The notes beneath the pieces are model-generated. The model was not told the origin of the DNA. It made no database searches and saw nothing but the letters and a program-made list of their open reading frames with translations. The translations under genes and the position numbers were made by a program. A stretch of DNA of 64,000 bases, taken from positions 645,923-709,922 of the forward strand of contig NZ_JWJD01000001.1 in assembly GCF_000820505.1 (NCBI RefSeq), read 5' to 3'. Position 1 is the stretch's first letter. The number at the start of each line of letters is the position of its first letter. This stretch comes from Geoalkalibacter ferrihydriticus DSM 17813. Its GTDB lineage: Bacteria > Desulfobacterota > Desulfuromonadia > Desulfuromonadales > Geoalkalibacteraceae. Positions 17,205-28,541 of the stretch are shown here, in pieces.

Positions 17205-20105
17205 ATGGCACAATCCGTTGATTACTACCGCAACAATCCGCTGATCCATCGCGACCGCCGCCTCAGCCAGTCCTCTTCGGCCTGGGTGCGCTCCTTTGCC
17301 TGCGAGGATCTCAAGCCGCTTATCGTCTGCCGCGGTCCCATCCGCAAGGAAGCCATGGATGTCTACGAGGAGATGGGAATCAGCCATTACGGCATCCTGC
17401 TCTCGGAAAAGGACTCCATCGTCTACCCCAACGCCTTGGCCCCGGAACTGCGCCAGCTCACCGATTCCACCCGCGTGCACCGCGTGCCCGACTACACCGG
17501 TGCAAGCAAGGAAGAGCGCATTGAGCGCATCAACCAGATCATCCGGATCGCCAAGGACAACGGCTATGATTCCATCTTCGCCGGTTACGGCTTTATGGCC
17601 GAAGACGAGGAGTTCGTCGGTGCCATCGAAAAGGCGGGGCTGACTTTTATCGGCCCCAATTCACGTACTCAGGCCGACGCCGGCAAGAAAGACGAAGCCA
17701 AGCGCACCGCCCTTGAAGTGAACGTCAGTGTCACGCCCGGAATCAACAACGTCACCGCGCGCACCCTGCTCAAGAAGCATCCCACCCGCCAGAAGCTGTT
17801 GGCCCTGGCTGATGCTGAGGATCTGAGCATCGAGGATGCACTGCTCAAGGATGAGAACCTGCCCTTGGATGAGCTGGCCGACGCCATTCTCTATGCCTCC
17901 TATGAAAAGGGCATCGATCTCTACTCCATCGAGGAACTCAGTGCCCAGGTGCAGGTCGAAGTCGCCGAGATGTTCAAAAGCTATCCCGGCAGCCGCATTC
18001 GCCTCAAAGCCATCGGCGGCGGCGGCGGCAAAGGCCAGCGCATTCTCGGCGCTTCACTCCTCATGACGAAGAGCCCCACCTCCGAGCAGATCGCCAAGGC
18101 GGCGGCCGAAGCACCGACCATGGTGCGCGAGGTGCTCAATGAGGTCAAAGCCACGGGCGTGGGCGATAACAAGAACGTCCTCATCGAACTCAATATCGAG
18201 CAGACCCGGCACAACGAGATCCAATTGCTCGGCAACGGCGAGTGGTGTATCGCCCTGGGCGGGCGCGACTGCTCTTTGCAGATGCATGAACAAAAACTTC
18301 TGGAAATCTCTGTCACCCAGGAGGGTCTGGCCGCTGAGATCGAGAAAGCCAAGGCTGCCGGATTGACCGCTCAGGTGACGGCCCTGGAGAGCGATCTCGA
18401 GGTCCTCAAACGCATGGAGGAAGAGTCCGAGCGGTTCGGCACGGCGGTGGGTCTGGACTCAGCCTCGACCTTTGAGTGCATCGTCGATCGGGGCCGTCAC
18501 TACTTCATGGAAGTCAATACCCGCATTCAGGTCGAACACCGGGTGACCGAACTGGTCTACAGCCTGAAATTCACGAACCCCAAGGACAAGAACGATTTCT
18601 TTGTCGTCGAGTCCCTGGTCGAAGCCATGGCCTTGCTCGCCCGCCACAAAAAGCGTCTGCCGCGGCCTGAGCGCATCCAGCGTTTCGGCGCCGGCGCCGA
18701 AGCGCGCCTCAATGCCACCGACGCTTCTCTTTCGCCCCATGCCGGCGGCATGATCCGTTACTGGTCCAAGCCCCTGGAAGGCGAGATCCGCGACGATCAG
18801 GGCATCTGTCTGCCCAATCCTGATACCGGCATGTTCATGCGTTACAAAGTGGCCGGGGCCTATGATTCCAACATCGCCCTGATTCTTACCCAGGGCGAAG
18901 ATCGCCGCGCAAGCTATGAGCATCTGTCCCGCGTCCTGTGCAAGATGTCCATCCGTGGTACCGATCTGGGCACCAACCTTGAGTTTCACTACGGCCTGGT
19001 CAACTGGTTCCTCGGCCAGAACGTCATGGCTAAGCCCACCACCCGTTTCGTTGTGCCCTACCTCACTCTGGTCGGAACCCTCAAAGAAGAGTCCGGTAAG
19101 CTTGACCCGGTGTTTGCCTTCCTGGAAATGAAGAAGCATTATGCCAAACTCATCGGTGAGGCATTCGCCGATCAACCCGATTCCGTCAAGGCAGAGACCA
19201 AGACCATGTCCGAGGTTCTGGATCGCAAGGGCACCTTGCTCACCCGCCCCATGGAACGGCTCCTTGGCGATCCCCATCTGCTTTCGGGTTGGCTGAGCGT
19301 TCATCGCAATAACTTCCGCCTGGATGACGGCAAGCTGGTGTGGCTGCGCAATCCCCTGGTGATTCTTGAGGAAACCTACGAATACCTCAACATGAACTAT
19401 GATCCTATGGCCACTGCCGCTGAGGTCATCTGGGATCACGACAACGAAGTGCTGCAGAAGGGACTGCGCTTCTACGCGACCCTGCGGGACAAATTCAAAC
19501 TGGAAAAAGACGATTATTTCAAACTTAACGAGATTCTGCAGAAGGACAAGGCGCCCAAAGGCTTCAATGCCCAGGAATGGGAGCAGGTGCGGTCCGCGCA
19601 TTTCGGCTTCGAAGCCGGCCTGGAGCTCATCGGTATGCTGTTCCTGATTGGTCTGAATACCAAATTCTGGGATTTCTGCGTCGAGGACGATCTTGAGGTC
19701 ACCATTCCCGGCTACCTCAACGATCCCGATCTGCAGGCGCGCATGAAGAAGGTGCTGGTTCCGCCACCGGCGACCAAGGCCGATGAAATCGTGGCCGTGT
19801 GCGGCGGCATGTATTACGGGCAGGAAGCGCCGGGTTTGCCGACTTTCGTTCACGAAGGCATGCACTTCGAAAAGGGTCAGGCCCTCTACATCATCGAAGT
19901 CATGAAAATGTTCAACACTGTGCGCGCGCCCTTCTCGGGCACCATCGACAAGATCCTCATCGAAGGCGCCGACGGCGTCATCGTCTCTAAGGGCCAGCCC
20001 CTGTTCAAGATCACCCCCGACGAAAAATTCGTCGAGACCGATCCCCGGGAGCTGGAGCGCGAGAAACGCGCCCGCACCAGCGAGTACCTCAAGGCGATTC
20101 TCTAG
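17205..20105 (+). CDS. biotin carboxylase fused to biotin carboxyl carrier domain
   Basis: 966 residues. The N-terminal biotin carboxylase is enlarged: the ATP-grasp glycine loop IGGGGGKGQR starts near residue 269 instead of about 160 in E. coli AccC, because of an insertion of roughly 110 residues after the PNSRTQADAGKKDEAKR segment. EVNTRIQVEHRVTE (about 436) is the ATP/bicarbonate site. A linker domain of about 250 residues follows, then the carrier domain ending with EVMKMFN, biotinyl Lys 901. It carboxylates its own biotin with ATP and bicarbonate, then hands over to the 15421 subunit. Domain order resembles a carboxylase alpha chain rather than pyruvate carboxylase, as no pyruvate transferase domain is present. 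Confidence 0.83.
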   Translation: MAQSVDYYRNNPLIHRDRRLSQSSSAWVRSFACEDLKPLIVCRGPIRKEAMDVYEEMGISHYGILLSEKDSIVYPNALAPELRQLTDSTRVHRVPDYTGASKEERIERINQIIRIAKDNGYDSIFAGYGFMAEDEEFVGAIEKAGLTFIGPNSRTQADAGKKDEAKRTALEVNVSVTPGINNVTARTLLKKHPTRQKLLALADAEDLSIEDALLKDENLPLDELADAILYASYEKGIDLYSIEELSAQVQVEVAEMFKSYPGSRIRLKAIGGGGGKGQRILGASLLMTKSPTSEQIAKAAAEAPTMVREVLNEVKATGVGDNKNVLIELNIEQTRHNEIQLLGNGEWCIALGGRDCSLQMHEQKLLEISVTQEGLAAEIEKAKAAGLTAQVTALESDLEVLKRMEEESERFGTAVGLDSASTFECIVDRGRHYFMEVNTRIQVEHRVTELVYSLKFTNPKDKNDFFVVESLVEAMALLARHKKRLPRPERIQRFGAGAEARLNATDASLSPHAGGMIRYWSKPLEGEIRDDQGICLPNPDTGMFMRYKVAGAYDSNIALILTQGEDRRASYEHLSRVLCKMSIRGTDLGTNLEFHYGLVNWFLGQNVMAKPTTRFVVPYLTLVGTLKEESGKLDPVFAFLEMKKHYAKLIGEAFADQPDSVKAETKTMSEVLDRKGTLLTRPMERLLGDPHLLSGWLSVHRNNFRLDDGKLVWLRNPLVILEETYEYLNMNYDPMATAAEVIWDHDNEVLQKGLRFYATLRDKFKLEKDDYFKLNEILQKDKAPKGFNAQEWEQVRSAHFGFEAGLELIGMLFLIGLNTKFWDFCVEDDLEVTIPGYLNDPDLQARMKKVLVPPPATKADEIVAVCGGMYYGQEAPGLPTFVHEGMHFEKGQALYIIEVMKMFNTVRAPFSGTIDKILIEGADGVIVSKGQPLFKITPDEKFVETDPRELEREKRARTSEYLKAIL

Positions 20106-20171
20106 GCAAACAGTTTTTGCACATAGGCGGCGGCCCCACCAGTGAGAAATCCGGGGCCGCTATACACAGAG

Positions 20172-20203
20172 AAGCCCTGCCGCGCACCGGCGGGGCTTTT
20201 TTT
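20172..20203 (+). terminator. terminator of the carboxylase operon
   Basis: GCCCTGCCG / CGGCGGGGC hairpin (20174-20196, one mismatch) followed by TTTTTTT. A second GC-rich hairpin (20130-20158) lies just upstream. Confidence 0.8.
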
Positions 20204-20237
20204 GTGCGCTGGGGCTGGGCCGGCTGGAGCGCCTTGC

Positions 20238-20453
20238 TCAGGTCGACCAGGCGTAATCGTTTCCTTCGACGCTCTCAGAGGTGGCTTCAAGAAATGAGTG
20301 GGCTTGCGCGTCCTTGACGATTTCATTGGCTCCATGGTTGACGGACCAAATCGTATCGCAGATATCGCAGGCAATGATTTTCTCGTCAAAACCGTTGGAA
20401 CGAACATCGATTTCGCTGTGGTTTTCACTGTTTTTGCAGACGGGACATTTCAT
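20238..20453 (-). CDS. small zinc-ribbon protein
   Basis: 71 residues starting MKCPVCKN; ATG 20453 has AGGAGG seven bases upstream. Two CxxC pairs, CPVC and CDIC, 31 residues apart, make a zinc ribbon; a short acidic tail follows. Such single-domain ribbons often bind nucleic acid or protein, but no specific role can be named. It is transcribed toward the carboxylase terminator. Confidence 0.65.
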   Translation of the reverse strand: MKCPVCKNSENHSEIDVRSNGFDEKIIACDICDTIWSVNHGANEIVKDAQAHSFLEATSESVEGNDYAWST

Positions 20454-20799
20454 GGGCGGCCTCCTGAAGGAAAGGGCATGCAAAGGTCTGTCGCGTATAT
20501 CTCACCAAATCGCAAATCCAGTATATCAGCACCTTCCGGTCCTGCAAGTGGAAAAATCAGGAAAAGCCTTTGTAAAACAACATGTTGGGCCTGTCGCGCG
20601 TTCTTCTGTTTATAATCTTGTTTAAAAAATGCTTGATCCTGTTTCCAAGGCTAAAGAATATTCAGCTATTTGCCGGTATACAGCCGTAGATCAGTGTTTA
20701 TGGAAACTAAAAGAAAAAAAACAAAAATTATTTTTGACTGGGCAGATAAAATGGGAAAAATTTTGCACAAACCGATTTTCAGTATTTGAAATGCTGTTA
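20454..20799. other. AT-rich intergenic stretch without a clear gene
   Basis: About 345 bp, more AT-rich than its neighbours, between two minus-strand genes. The first 30 bp carry the ribosome site of the zinc-ribbon gene. A 62-codon plus-strand frame at 20629 has no ribosome site and Lys/Phe-rich low-complexity content, so I do not call it. Confidence 0.4.
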
Positions 20800-21633
20800 T
20801 CAGGCAAACAGGGGTAATGAGCAGGGGGGGATGAGGCCGCGGTGTTCGGCGCGGCTAAGAAGTTCGCGCACCGCCTCCTCGCCTTCTTTTCCTAGGTCAA
20901 GGGAGAAATCGTTCACATAAAGGCCGATGTGGCTGTCAATGACCTTGTCGGCCAACTCCTGGGCGTGCCGGCGGATATAGTCGCGCGGTTCCTGAGGGTG
21001 GGCATAGGCATATTCCAGGCTGCGGCGAACGCTGCTGTCGACTTGGCGGATGAGATCGCTGCCCAGGTCGCGGCGCGCAAGAATGCCGCCCAAGGGAATC
21101 GGCAGGCCGGTTTCACGCTCCCACCAGGCGCCCAGGTCCTCAATGGCGGTCAAGCCGTGATCGGCATAAGTAAAGCGCGATTCGTGGATGATCACCCCGG
21201 CGTCGACCCGGCCTTCGGCCACCGCCGCCATAATCCGGTCAAAGGGCATGATCACCAGGTTGTCATAGCCGGAGCCATGAAGTTGCAGCAGCAGATTGGC
21301 GGTAGTGAGGCGGCCGGGAATTGCGATCGTTTTACCTTGCAAGTGGCCCATGTCAAGGGCAGAGCGTGCCACCACCAGGGGGCCACAGCCGCGTCCCAAA
21401 GCGCCTCCGGCACGCAGCAGGGCATAGCCTTCGCGCAGATGGCCCAGGGCGTGGTAGCTGATTTTGGTCAGATGCAGCAGGCCGGCGCGAGCCAGTTGGT
21501 TGAGGGTCTCCACGTCTTCCAGGCGTTCCTCGACGGCGATGCCGGGCAGGCTGACCCGGCCGTGAACCAGGGCGTAGAAGATGAAAGTGTCATTAGGGCA
21601 GGGCGAATAGCCGAGGCTCAAGGAACGGCTCAT
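20800..21633 (-). CDS. mqnD: 1,4-dihydroxy-6-naphthoate synthase
   Basis: Futalosine-pathway menaquinone enzyme that cleaves cyclic dehypoxanthine futalosine to 1,4-dihydroxy-6-naphthoate. 277 residues with the periplasmic-binding-protein-like fold; MqnD hallmarks are LGYSPCPNDTFIFYALVHG at the N-terminus, DVETLNQLA, LTKISYHALGHL and GAWWERETGLPIPLGGI with the conserved His in VIIHESRFTY. The start ATG 21633 overlaps the mqnB stop (ATGA) with GGAGGAAT upstream. A longer in-frame extension upstream belongs to the mqnB region and is not used. Confidence 0.9.
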   Translation of the reverse strand: MSRSLSLGYSPCPNDTFIFYALVHGRVSLPGIAVEERLEDVETLNQLARAGLLHLTKISYHALGHLREGYALLRAGGALGRGCGPLVVARSALDMGHLQGKTIAIPGRLTTANLLLQLHGSGYDNLVIMPFDRIMAAVAEGRVDAGVIIHESRFTYADHGLTAIEDLGAWWERETGLPIPLGGILARRDLGSDLIRQVDSSVRRSLEYAYAHPQEPRDYIRRHAQELADKVIDSHIGLYVNDFSLDLGKEGEEAVRELLSRAEHRGLIPPCSLPLFA

Positions 21634-22370
21634 GGGGCAGATTCCTCCGGCGGCAGGCTGCGCAGCAGATCGAGTACCGCCTCTTGGGCGGCGGTGACGG
21701 CGAGGGGCAAATTCCAGGCGGTGCGATCGCGGTTTCCAGTGAGATTGGAGATGCCGCGAATCCCGAGAAAGGGAACGTTGAAGGCGGCACACATCTGCGC
21801 CACCGCGGCTCCTTCCATGGTTTCGCACAGCGCGCCGGTGCGCTGTGCGACGGCAGCGCTGTGTCGGTCGCTGCCCGAACAGGTTGAGACCGTGGCGAAA
21901 ATGCCTTCGCGCCAAGCGCAGCCGCGGCGGACAGCGGTGTTCGTGAGGGACGCGCGGGCTTTCTCCAGCCAGGTATCGCTGACCGGCAGAATATCATGAA
22001 AATTTTGCTCCGGTCGCTGAACCAGGGCGAAACCAAGGGCGCGCATGCCCTCAAAGCCGAGAGGCGTGTCCACGCCCTCGTCGCCGTAGTGCTCGGCCGT
22101 GGCCAGAGTCAGGTCGCCGTTGCCAAGGCCGAATCCGGGAAATGCGCCGCCGCAACCAAAAGAAATAACCACCTCGGGCCGCGATTGCGCCAGGAGCAGA
22201 GCCGTGGCGGCGGCGGCATTGGCCTTGCCGACACCGCTGAGAACCAGACTTACTGAACGTTCCCCCAAATGCCCCGTGAACAGGCAAAATCCTCCGGGCA
22301 AGACGGAAGCCGTCAGAGGTTCGCTAAGAAGGATACTTTCCAGAGGCGTGGCGGCGATCAGAGCAATCAT
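21630..22370 (-). CDS. mqnB: futalosine hydrolase
   Basis: 246-residue nucleoside phosphorylase-like enzyme that removes hypoxanthine from futalosine. Family motifs: VLSGVGKANAAAATALLL, ISFGCGGAFPG, ETMEGAAVAQMCAAFNVPFLGIRGISN and the C-terminal NLPLAVTAAQEAVLDLL. Directly upstream of and overlapping mqnD, so both steps of the pathway are co-translated. Menaquinone is the expected respiratory quinone in this group. Confidence 0.88.
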   Translation of the reverse strand: MIALIAATPLESILLSEPLTASVLPGGFCLFTGHLGERSVSLVLSGVGKANAAAATALLLAQSRPEVVISFGCGGAFPGFGLGNGDLTLATAEHYGDEGVDTPLGFEGMRALGFALVQRPEQNFHDILPVSDTWLEKARASLTNTAVRRGCAWREGIFATVSTCSGSDRHSAAVAQRTGALCETMEGAAVAQMCAAFNVPFLGIRGISNLTGNRDRTAWNLPLAVTAAQEAVLDLLRSLPPEESAP

Positions 22371-22440
22371 GCCAAAGCTAGTTTCGGGTCGGGGGTTTTA
22401 AAAAAGGATTGTCTTGGGCAAAGCGTGGGTCAGGAACCTC

Positions 22441-23553
22441 TCAGCTTTGGTACCAACCGGTGCGAATCAGGTCGCGGCGTAACTCGGCGCCGGGATTGTG
22501 TACGACGCCGTGGTACCAGAAACTTTCCTGCGCCCCCCGTGGGTTCTCGGTTGGTTGGTCGATGCGCTTGCGGCAATCGATGAGAATTTTCTGAAAACGT
22601 TGGTCGGTTTCAATAATGATGTCGAGAATTTTATCGCGTTGCGTTTCGGGTGCCGCGTCCAGCACATATTGAATGACATCGCGCAGAGTCAGCCCTTGCC
22701 GATATTCCCAGAGATCTCCAGTAAAGCCCGCTTCGCACTCAAGAACGAAATCGTTCCAGTCGAACAGCAGGTTGCCAAAATCATCTTCGGCAAATTCCGA
22801 GTATTCGGGATGGCCGGCCAGAATGTCTTCGATGATGTCCTGATCGCGCTTCGAAAGAAAAAAGGAGAGACTTTCCTCCACCGGATACATATCGAGAATT
22901 TCAGTCAAATCGCGACAAAAATTGATGTAGTCGAGGTCGGGGCCGGCAAGAGGGCGCAATTCATCCGGCAGGCTCTGCCGGGGATGCCAGAGCAGTGAGA
23001 CATGATCGTGGCCGAAATCGGTGGGAAACAAAAGCTCCTGATCATGCCTCAGGCCAAAGCGCGCGAACAGATCCATGATGCGGATGTGATTGCCGGTGAA
23101 ACAGGTCAGAACCTTTTCTTCCGAATAGAACAACTCCATGCCTTCGCGATTGTTGGCAAGGCCGAAGCCGACGAAGCCGTCGTGGATGAGGCGTTGCAGA
23201 TAGGGGTCGATGGTGGAAAAAAGTTCGTCGAGGGGCAGGTAGGGTGAATAGTAGATGGTCGGCAAGGGGCGCTCGTCGCTGTCTGCAGGTCGATTGACCC
23301 CCACCTGTTCCTCGTAGAATTCCAGAATGAAAAAAGCTTCACCACCGAGAAAGCGTGAGAATTCACGAAACAGCTCGGCGATACGCGCGGCACTCATGAC
23401 GGCGTGAAAGCGGTAAGCGTCACGCGAATTTTCAAGCAATTCGTAGGTGTAGCCTTCGCCCTGCGGCTGTGGGCGACCGGTCAGATCGTCGCGCCAGGGT
23501 TGAAAGCCGAGGGGGTACTCGAAAGGGCGTGCCGAAAGCTGCGTGTTGTCCAT
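22441..23553 (-). CDS. conserved hypothetical protein
   Basis: About 370 residues, soluble, acidic, with many aromatic residues and no signal peptide or membrane segment. Start ATG 23553 (MDNTQLSARPFEYPLGFQPW) has TAGGA upstream. Recognisable features are limited to blocks such as HAVMSAARIAELFREFSRFLGGEAFFILEFYE and GFVGFGLANNREGMELFYSEEK. I do not recognise the family. It is transcribed toward mqnB with a 70-bp gap and divergently from the XRE-cupin regulator. Confidence 0.7.
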   Translation of the reverse strand: MDNTQLSARPFEYPLGFQPWRDDLTGRPQPQGEGYTYELLENSRDAYRFHAVMSAARIAELFREFSRFLGGEAFFILEFYEEQVGVNRPADSDERPLPTIYYSPYLPLDELFSTIDPYLQRLIHDGFVGFGLANNREGMELFYSEEKVLTCFTGNHIRIMDLFARFGLRHDQELLFPTDFGHDHVSLLWHPRQSLPDELRPLAGPDLDYINFCRDLTEILDMYPVEESLSFFLSKRDQDIIEDILAGHPEYSEFAEDDFGNLLFDWNDFVLECEAGFTGDLWEYRQGLTLRDVIQYVLDAAPETQRDKILDIIIETDQRFQKILIDCRKRIDQPTENPRGAQESFWYHGVVHNPGAELRRDLIRTGWYQS

Positions 23554-23747
23554 GAAGATCCTACGGGCCGGCAACAAACACCGGCAGAGGGGAATAGAGG
23601 GCCTGTGCCCAAGTGATGAAGATAGAGGATTTGGCCGGTCAAGTCAACCAGGCCCCCGTTTCGCGATTCATGAGGGCGGGGCTCAAAAAGAATTGATTTG
23701 CCGATTTATTTTTGATAAATCTTTTTTATCTTTATTAAAAGTTGCGG

Positions 23748-23776
23748 TTGACAATTTTTACCATTTTGACTATATA
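23748..23776 (+). promoter_or_regulatory. promoter of the XRE-cupin regulator
   Basis: TTGACA (23748-23753), 17-bp spacer, TATATA (23771-23776). The spacer carries ATTTTTACCATTTTGAC, similar to the left half of the inverted repeat at 15221, suggesting autoregulation. Confidence 0.75.
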
Positions 23777-23812
23777 GAAGCAAAAATCAAAAAAGGTTTT
23801 ATCCTTTCGCAT

Positions 23813-24379
23813 ATGCCTATGGATTATAATATCGGAGAAAAAATCAAGAAGTTGCGCAAGGCGCGCAAGCTCACCCTGCAGCAGGTGGCGAGCGAGACCG
23901 GTTTTTCGCCTGCGCTGATTTCGCAGATCGAGAACAACAATGTTTCGCCGCCCATCGCGACCCTGTCCAAGATCGCCAAATTTTTCGATGTGAAAATTGG
24001 CATGTTTTTCGATGAGGAAGAGGCCGAAAGCAAATACGAGGTGGTGCGTCATAATGAGCGGCGGGTGGTGTCGCGCGTCATCTCCAAATCCGGAACGGGT
24101 CACGGCTACACCTACGAGGCGCTGTCCTTTCGCAAGCGCAACAAGAAGATGGAGCCTTTTCTGCTGAGCGTCTCCGAGCGTGCCCAGGAGGAAACCCTTT
24201 ACAGCCACGAGGGCGAGGAGTTTTTGCTCATCCTTGAGGGTAAGGCGGAACTTATCCTCGAAGAGGAGCGCATTTTCCTGGAAGAGGGCGACGCGGTCTA
24301 TTTTGATTCGGACGCCAAGCATCGCCTGCTCGCATATGACGACAGCGGTCTACGCGTTCTGGCCGTGGTGACCCGCTGA
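23813..24379 (+). CDS. XRE-family regulator with C-terminal cupin domain
   Basis: 188 residues. An N-terminal helix-turn-helix ([31 protein letters not shown], about 10-40) is joined to a cupin ([19 protein letters not shown] ... [20 protein letters not shown]). Such regulators sense a small ligand and control nearby metabolic genes. It lies 58 bp before methylmalonyl-CoA mutase on the same strand, so control of propionyl/methylmalonyl-CoA metabolism is likely. Start: ATG 23813; ATG 23819 is also possible; no strong ribosome site is seen. Confidence 0.85.
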   Translation: MPMDYNIGEKIKKLRKARKLTLQQVASETGFSPALISQIENNNVSPPIATLSKIAKFFDVKIGMFFDEEEAESKYEVVRHNERRVVSRVISKSGTGHGYTYEALSFRKRNKKMEPFLLSVSERAQEETLYSHEGEEFLLILEGKAELILEEERIFLEEGDAVYFDSDAKHRLLAYDDSGLRVLAVVTR

Positions 24380-24437
24380 TGTTTCTTTAATTATTGCAGG
24401 GGCGCACAACTTCGCCCTTGTCGGCAAGGAGCAAGCC

Positions 24438-26093
<1,656 letters not shown>

Positions 26094-26124
26094 GAGCGGT
26101 TCACACAGGGTTAAAGAATGAGAG

Positions 26125-26163
26125 CGGGGCGCCGGGGATTTTTCTTCGGCGCCCCGTTTCTGT
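26125..26163 (+). terminator. terminator after methylmalonyl-CoA mutase
   Basis: CGGGGCGCCG (26125-26134) pairs with CGGCGCCCCG (26147-26156), followed by TTTCTGTTT. 31 bp after the stop. Confidence 0.75.
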
Positions 26164-26209
26164 TTACGCTACAATGGCTTTTTTAAGCCCTTTCCCCGGA
26201 ATAAAATCC

Positions 26210-28210
26210 ATGGCTCGCTTCGAACTCGTAACCTCTTACCAGCCGCGCGGCGATCAGCCCCAAGCCATTGCCGAACTGGTCGAAGGGGTGAACCGCGGTG
26301 ACCATCATCAGGTATTGCTCGGCGTGACCGGCTCGGGAAAAACCTTCACCATGGCCAACGTTGCAGCGGCCTTGAATCGCCCGACCCTGGTGCTGGCACC
26401 CAACAAGACCCTGGCCGCCCAACTCTACGGCGAATTCAAGGAACTGTTTCCCAACAACGCCGTCGAATATTTCGTCAGTTACTACGATTACTATCAGCCC
26501 GAGGCTTATATCCCCACCACCGATACCTTCATCGAGAAGGATTCGGCGATCAACGAAGAAATTGACAAACTGCGCCACAGCGCCACCCGTTCCCTGCTCA
26601 CCCGGCGCGACGTGCTCATTGTCGCCTCGGTGTCGTGCATCTATGGCTTGGGTTCGCCTGAGGCCTACAACGGTATGCTCATCGAGCTGGCGGTGGGGCT
26701 CGAACTTGATCGCAACGCGTTGCTGCGTCGTCTGGTGGAGATCCAGTTCCAGCGCAACGACATCGATTTTCATCGCGGCACCTTTCGCGTGCGCGGCGAT
26801 GTGGTGGAAATTTTTCCCGCCTACGAAGAGGCGCGTGCCTTGCGCGTGACCTTCTTCGGCGACGAGATCGAGGAAATCGCCGAGATTGACCCCTTGCGCG
26901 GCAAGATTATCGACAAGCTGCCGCGCGTCTATGTGTTTCCGGCCAGCCATTACGTAGCCACCCAGCCGACCCTGGAGCGTGCCATCAAGGAGATTCAGGA
27001 AGATCTGCGTCTGCGGCTCACGGAATTGCGCGCCACCAACCGTCTGGTGGAAGCGCAGCGCCTCGAACAGCGCACCCTCTTTGATATCGAGATGATGGAA
27101 GAGATGGGCTACTGCCAGGGCATCGAAAATTATTCGCGCTATATGGAAAACCGCGCGCCGGGATCGGCACCGGCGACCCTGCTTGATTACTTTCCCGACG
27201 ACGGTCTGCTGTTCATCGATGAGAGCCACGTCACCGTTTCCCAGGTGGGCGGCATGTATCGCGGCGACCGCTCGCGCAAGCAGACCCTGGTGGACTATGG
27301 TTTCCGCCTGCCGGCGGCTCTCGATAACCGGCCTCTGACCTTCGAAGAATTCGAGGCGCGCCAGTTCCAGACCGTTTACGTCTCGGCCACTCCCGGCAAT
27401 TTTGAATTGCAAAAAGCCCAGGGTGTCATCGTTGAGCAGATCGTGCGCCCCACCGGCCTGGTCGATCCACCTATCGAAGTGCGCCCGGCGCAGAACCAGG
27501 TGGACGATCTTATCCACGAATTGCGCGCCACTATCGCTCAAGGCTATCGGGTGCTGGTCACCACCCTGACCAAGCGCATGTCCGAGGATCTGACCGGTTA
27601 TCTCGAAGAACTGGGCCTGCGCGTGCGCTACCTGCATTCGGACATCAAAACCGTGGAGCGCATGGAAATCTTGCGCGATCTGCGCAAGGGGGTGTTCGAC
27701 GTGCTCATCGGCATCAATCTGCTGCGCGAGGGCCTGGATATCCCCGAGGTGGCCCTGGTGGCGATTCTCGATGCAGACAAGGAGGGTTTTCTGCGCTCCG
27801 AGCGCTCGCTCATCCAGACCTGCGGGCGCGCCGCGCGCAACGTCGACGGCCACGTCATCATGTACGCCGACCGTATCACCCGCTCCATGCAGGCCTGCAT
27901 CGACGAAACCGGCCGCCGCCGCGAAGCCCAGCTCGCCTACAACGCCGAGCACGGCATCACGCCCGAATCGGTGAAGAAATCCCTGCGCTCGATTCTCGAG
28001 GACATCGCCGAACGGGGCGATTATGTGGATTTGCCTCTGGCCGCCGAGGAAGAAACCGAATACCGCTCCCCCGAGCAGCTGCGCAAAGACATCGCGCGCC
28101 TCAAAAAAGACATGCTCACCGCGGCCGCCGCCCTCGAATTCGAGCGCGCCGCCGAACTGCGCGACCGCATGCTGGTGCTGGAGAAAAAGGAATTGGCGTT
28201 GCGCGGGTGA
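26210..28210 (+). CDS. uvrB: excinuclease ABC subunit B
   Basis: Nucleotide excision repair helicase, 666 residues, the usual length. Walker A GVTGSGKT (residues 38-45), beta-hairpin [12 protein letters not shown], helicase motifs [44 protein letters not shown] and QTCGRAARN, and the C-terminal UVR domain ([24 protein letters not shown]). Start ATG 26210; an in-frame ATG at 26174 would add 12 residues unlike the family. It marks the end of the core region; a truncated gene begins 30 bp after its stop. Confidence 0.95.
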   Translation: MARFELVTSYQPRGDQPQAIAELVEGVNRGDHHQVLLGVTGSGKTFTMANVAAALNRPTLVLAPNKTLAAQLYGEFKELFPNNAVEYFVSYYDYYQPEAYIPTTDTFIEKDSAINEEIDKLRHSATRSLLTRRDVLIVASVSCIYGLGSPEAYNGMLIELAVGLELDRNALLRRLVEIQFQRNDIDFHRGTFRVRGDVVEIFPAYEEARALRVTFFGDEIEEIAEIDPLRGKIIDKLPRVYVFPASHYVATQPTLERAIKEIQEDLRLRLTELRATNRLVEAQRLEQRTLFDIEMMEEMGYCQGIENYSRYMENRAPGSAPATLLDYFPDDGLLFIDESHVTVSQVGGMYRGDRSRKQTLVDYGFRLPAALDNRPLTFEEFEARQFQTVYVSATPGNFELQKAQGVIVEQIVRPTGLVDPPIEVRPAQNQVDDLIHELRATIAQGYRVLVTTLTKRMSEDLTGYLEELGLRVRYLHSDIKTVERMEILRDLRKGVFDVLIGINLLREGLDIPEVALVAILDADKEGFLRSERSLIQTCGRAARNVDGHVIMYADRITRSMQACIDETGRRREAQLAYNAEHGITPESVKKSLRSILEDIAERGDYVDLPLAAEEETEYRSPEQLRKDIARLKKDMLTAAAALEFERAAELRDRMLVLEKKELALRG

Positions 28211-28239
28211 TCCCTGTTTATCCACAACCACCCGCACCG

Positions 28240-28374
28240 CCAGCCCGTCCCGCCGCCCGCATTGAGCAGGTACCCGCCACAGGGCCCTTTGAGCAGATCT
28301 CTCCATCGGTCCGGATCGGGAGGCCCGAGGAGGCGGTCATAAATGGTGGCGAGCCAATCAAAATCGGCGCGCAA
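28240..28374 (-). pseudogene. 5' remnant of a class I SAM methyltransferase
   Basis: From TTG 28374 (GGAGG upstream) the frame reads FDWLATIYDRLLGPPDP, RWRDLLKGP and LLNAGGGTG, the first 45 residues of a UbiE-type methyltransferase including SAM motif I. After GGGTGW homology stops and the sequence runs into the uvrB flank. About 150 residues are missing. This is a deletion scar at the edge of the accessory region. Confidence 0.6.
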
Positions 28375-28541
28375 ATGGAGCCCTCCACGAGGCAGCCGAT
28401 CAGTCTTTGACGCAATCTGTCGGCGACCAAACCGTCAACGCCCCCGTTTCGAATCGTACACGCTGCGCTCTAACGGCCAGGATAGCTTTCAGCGTGCGCC
28501 GGTTGGAGGACAGGTTTTCACTGCAGTCCGGGTCATAACAA

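Noticed and set aside
26183-28306. 707-codon minus-strand frame opposite uvrB
   Set aside because: Antisense to a well-recognised complete uvrB; no domain of its own.
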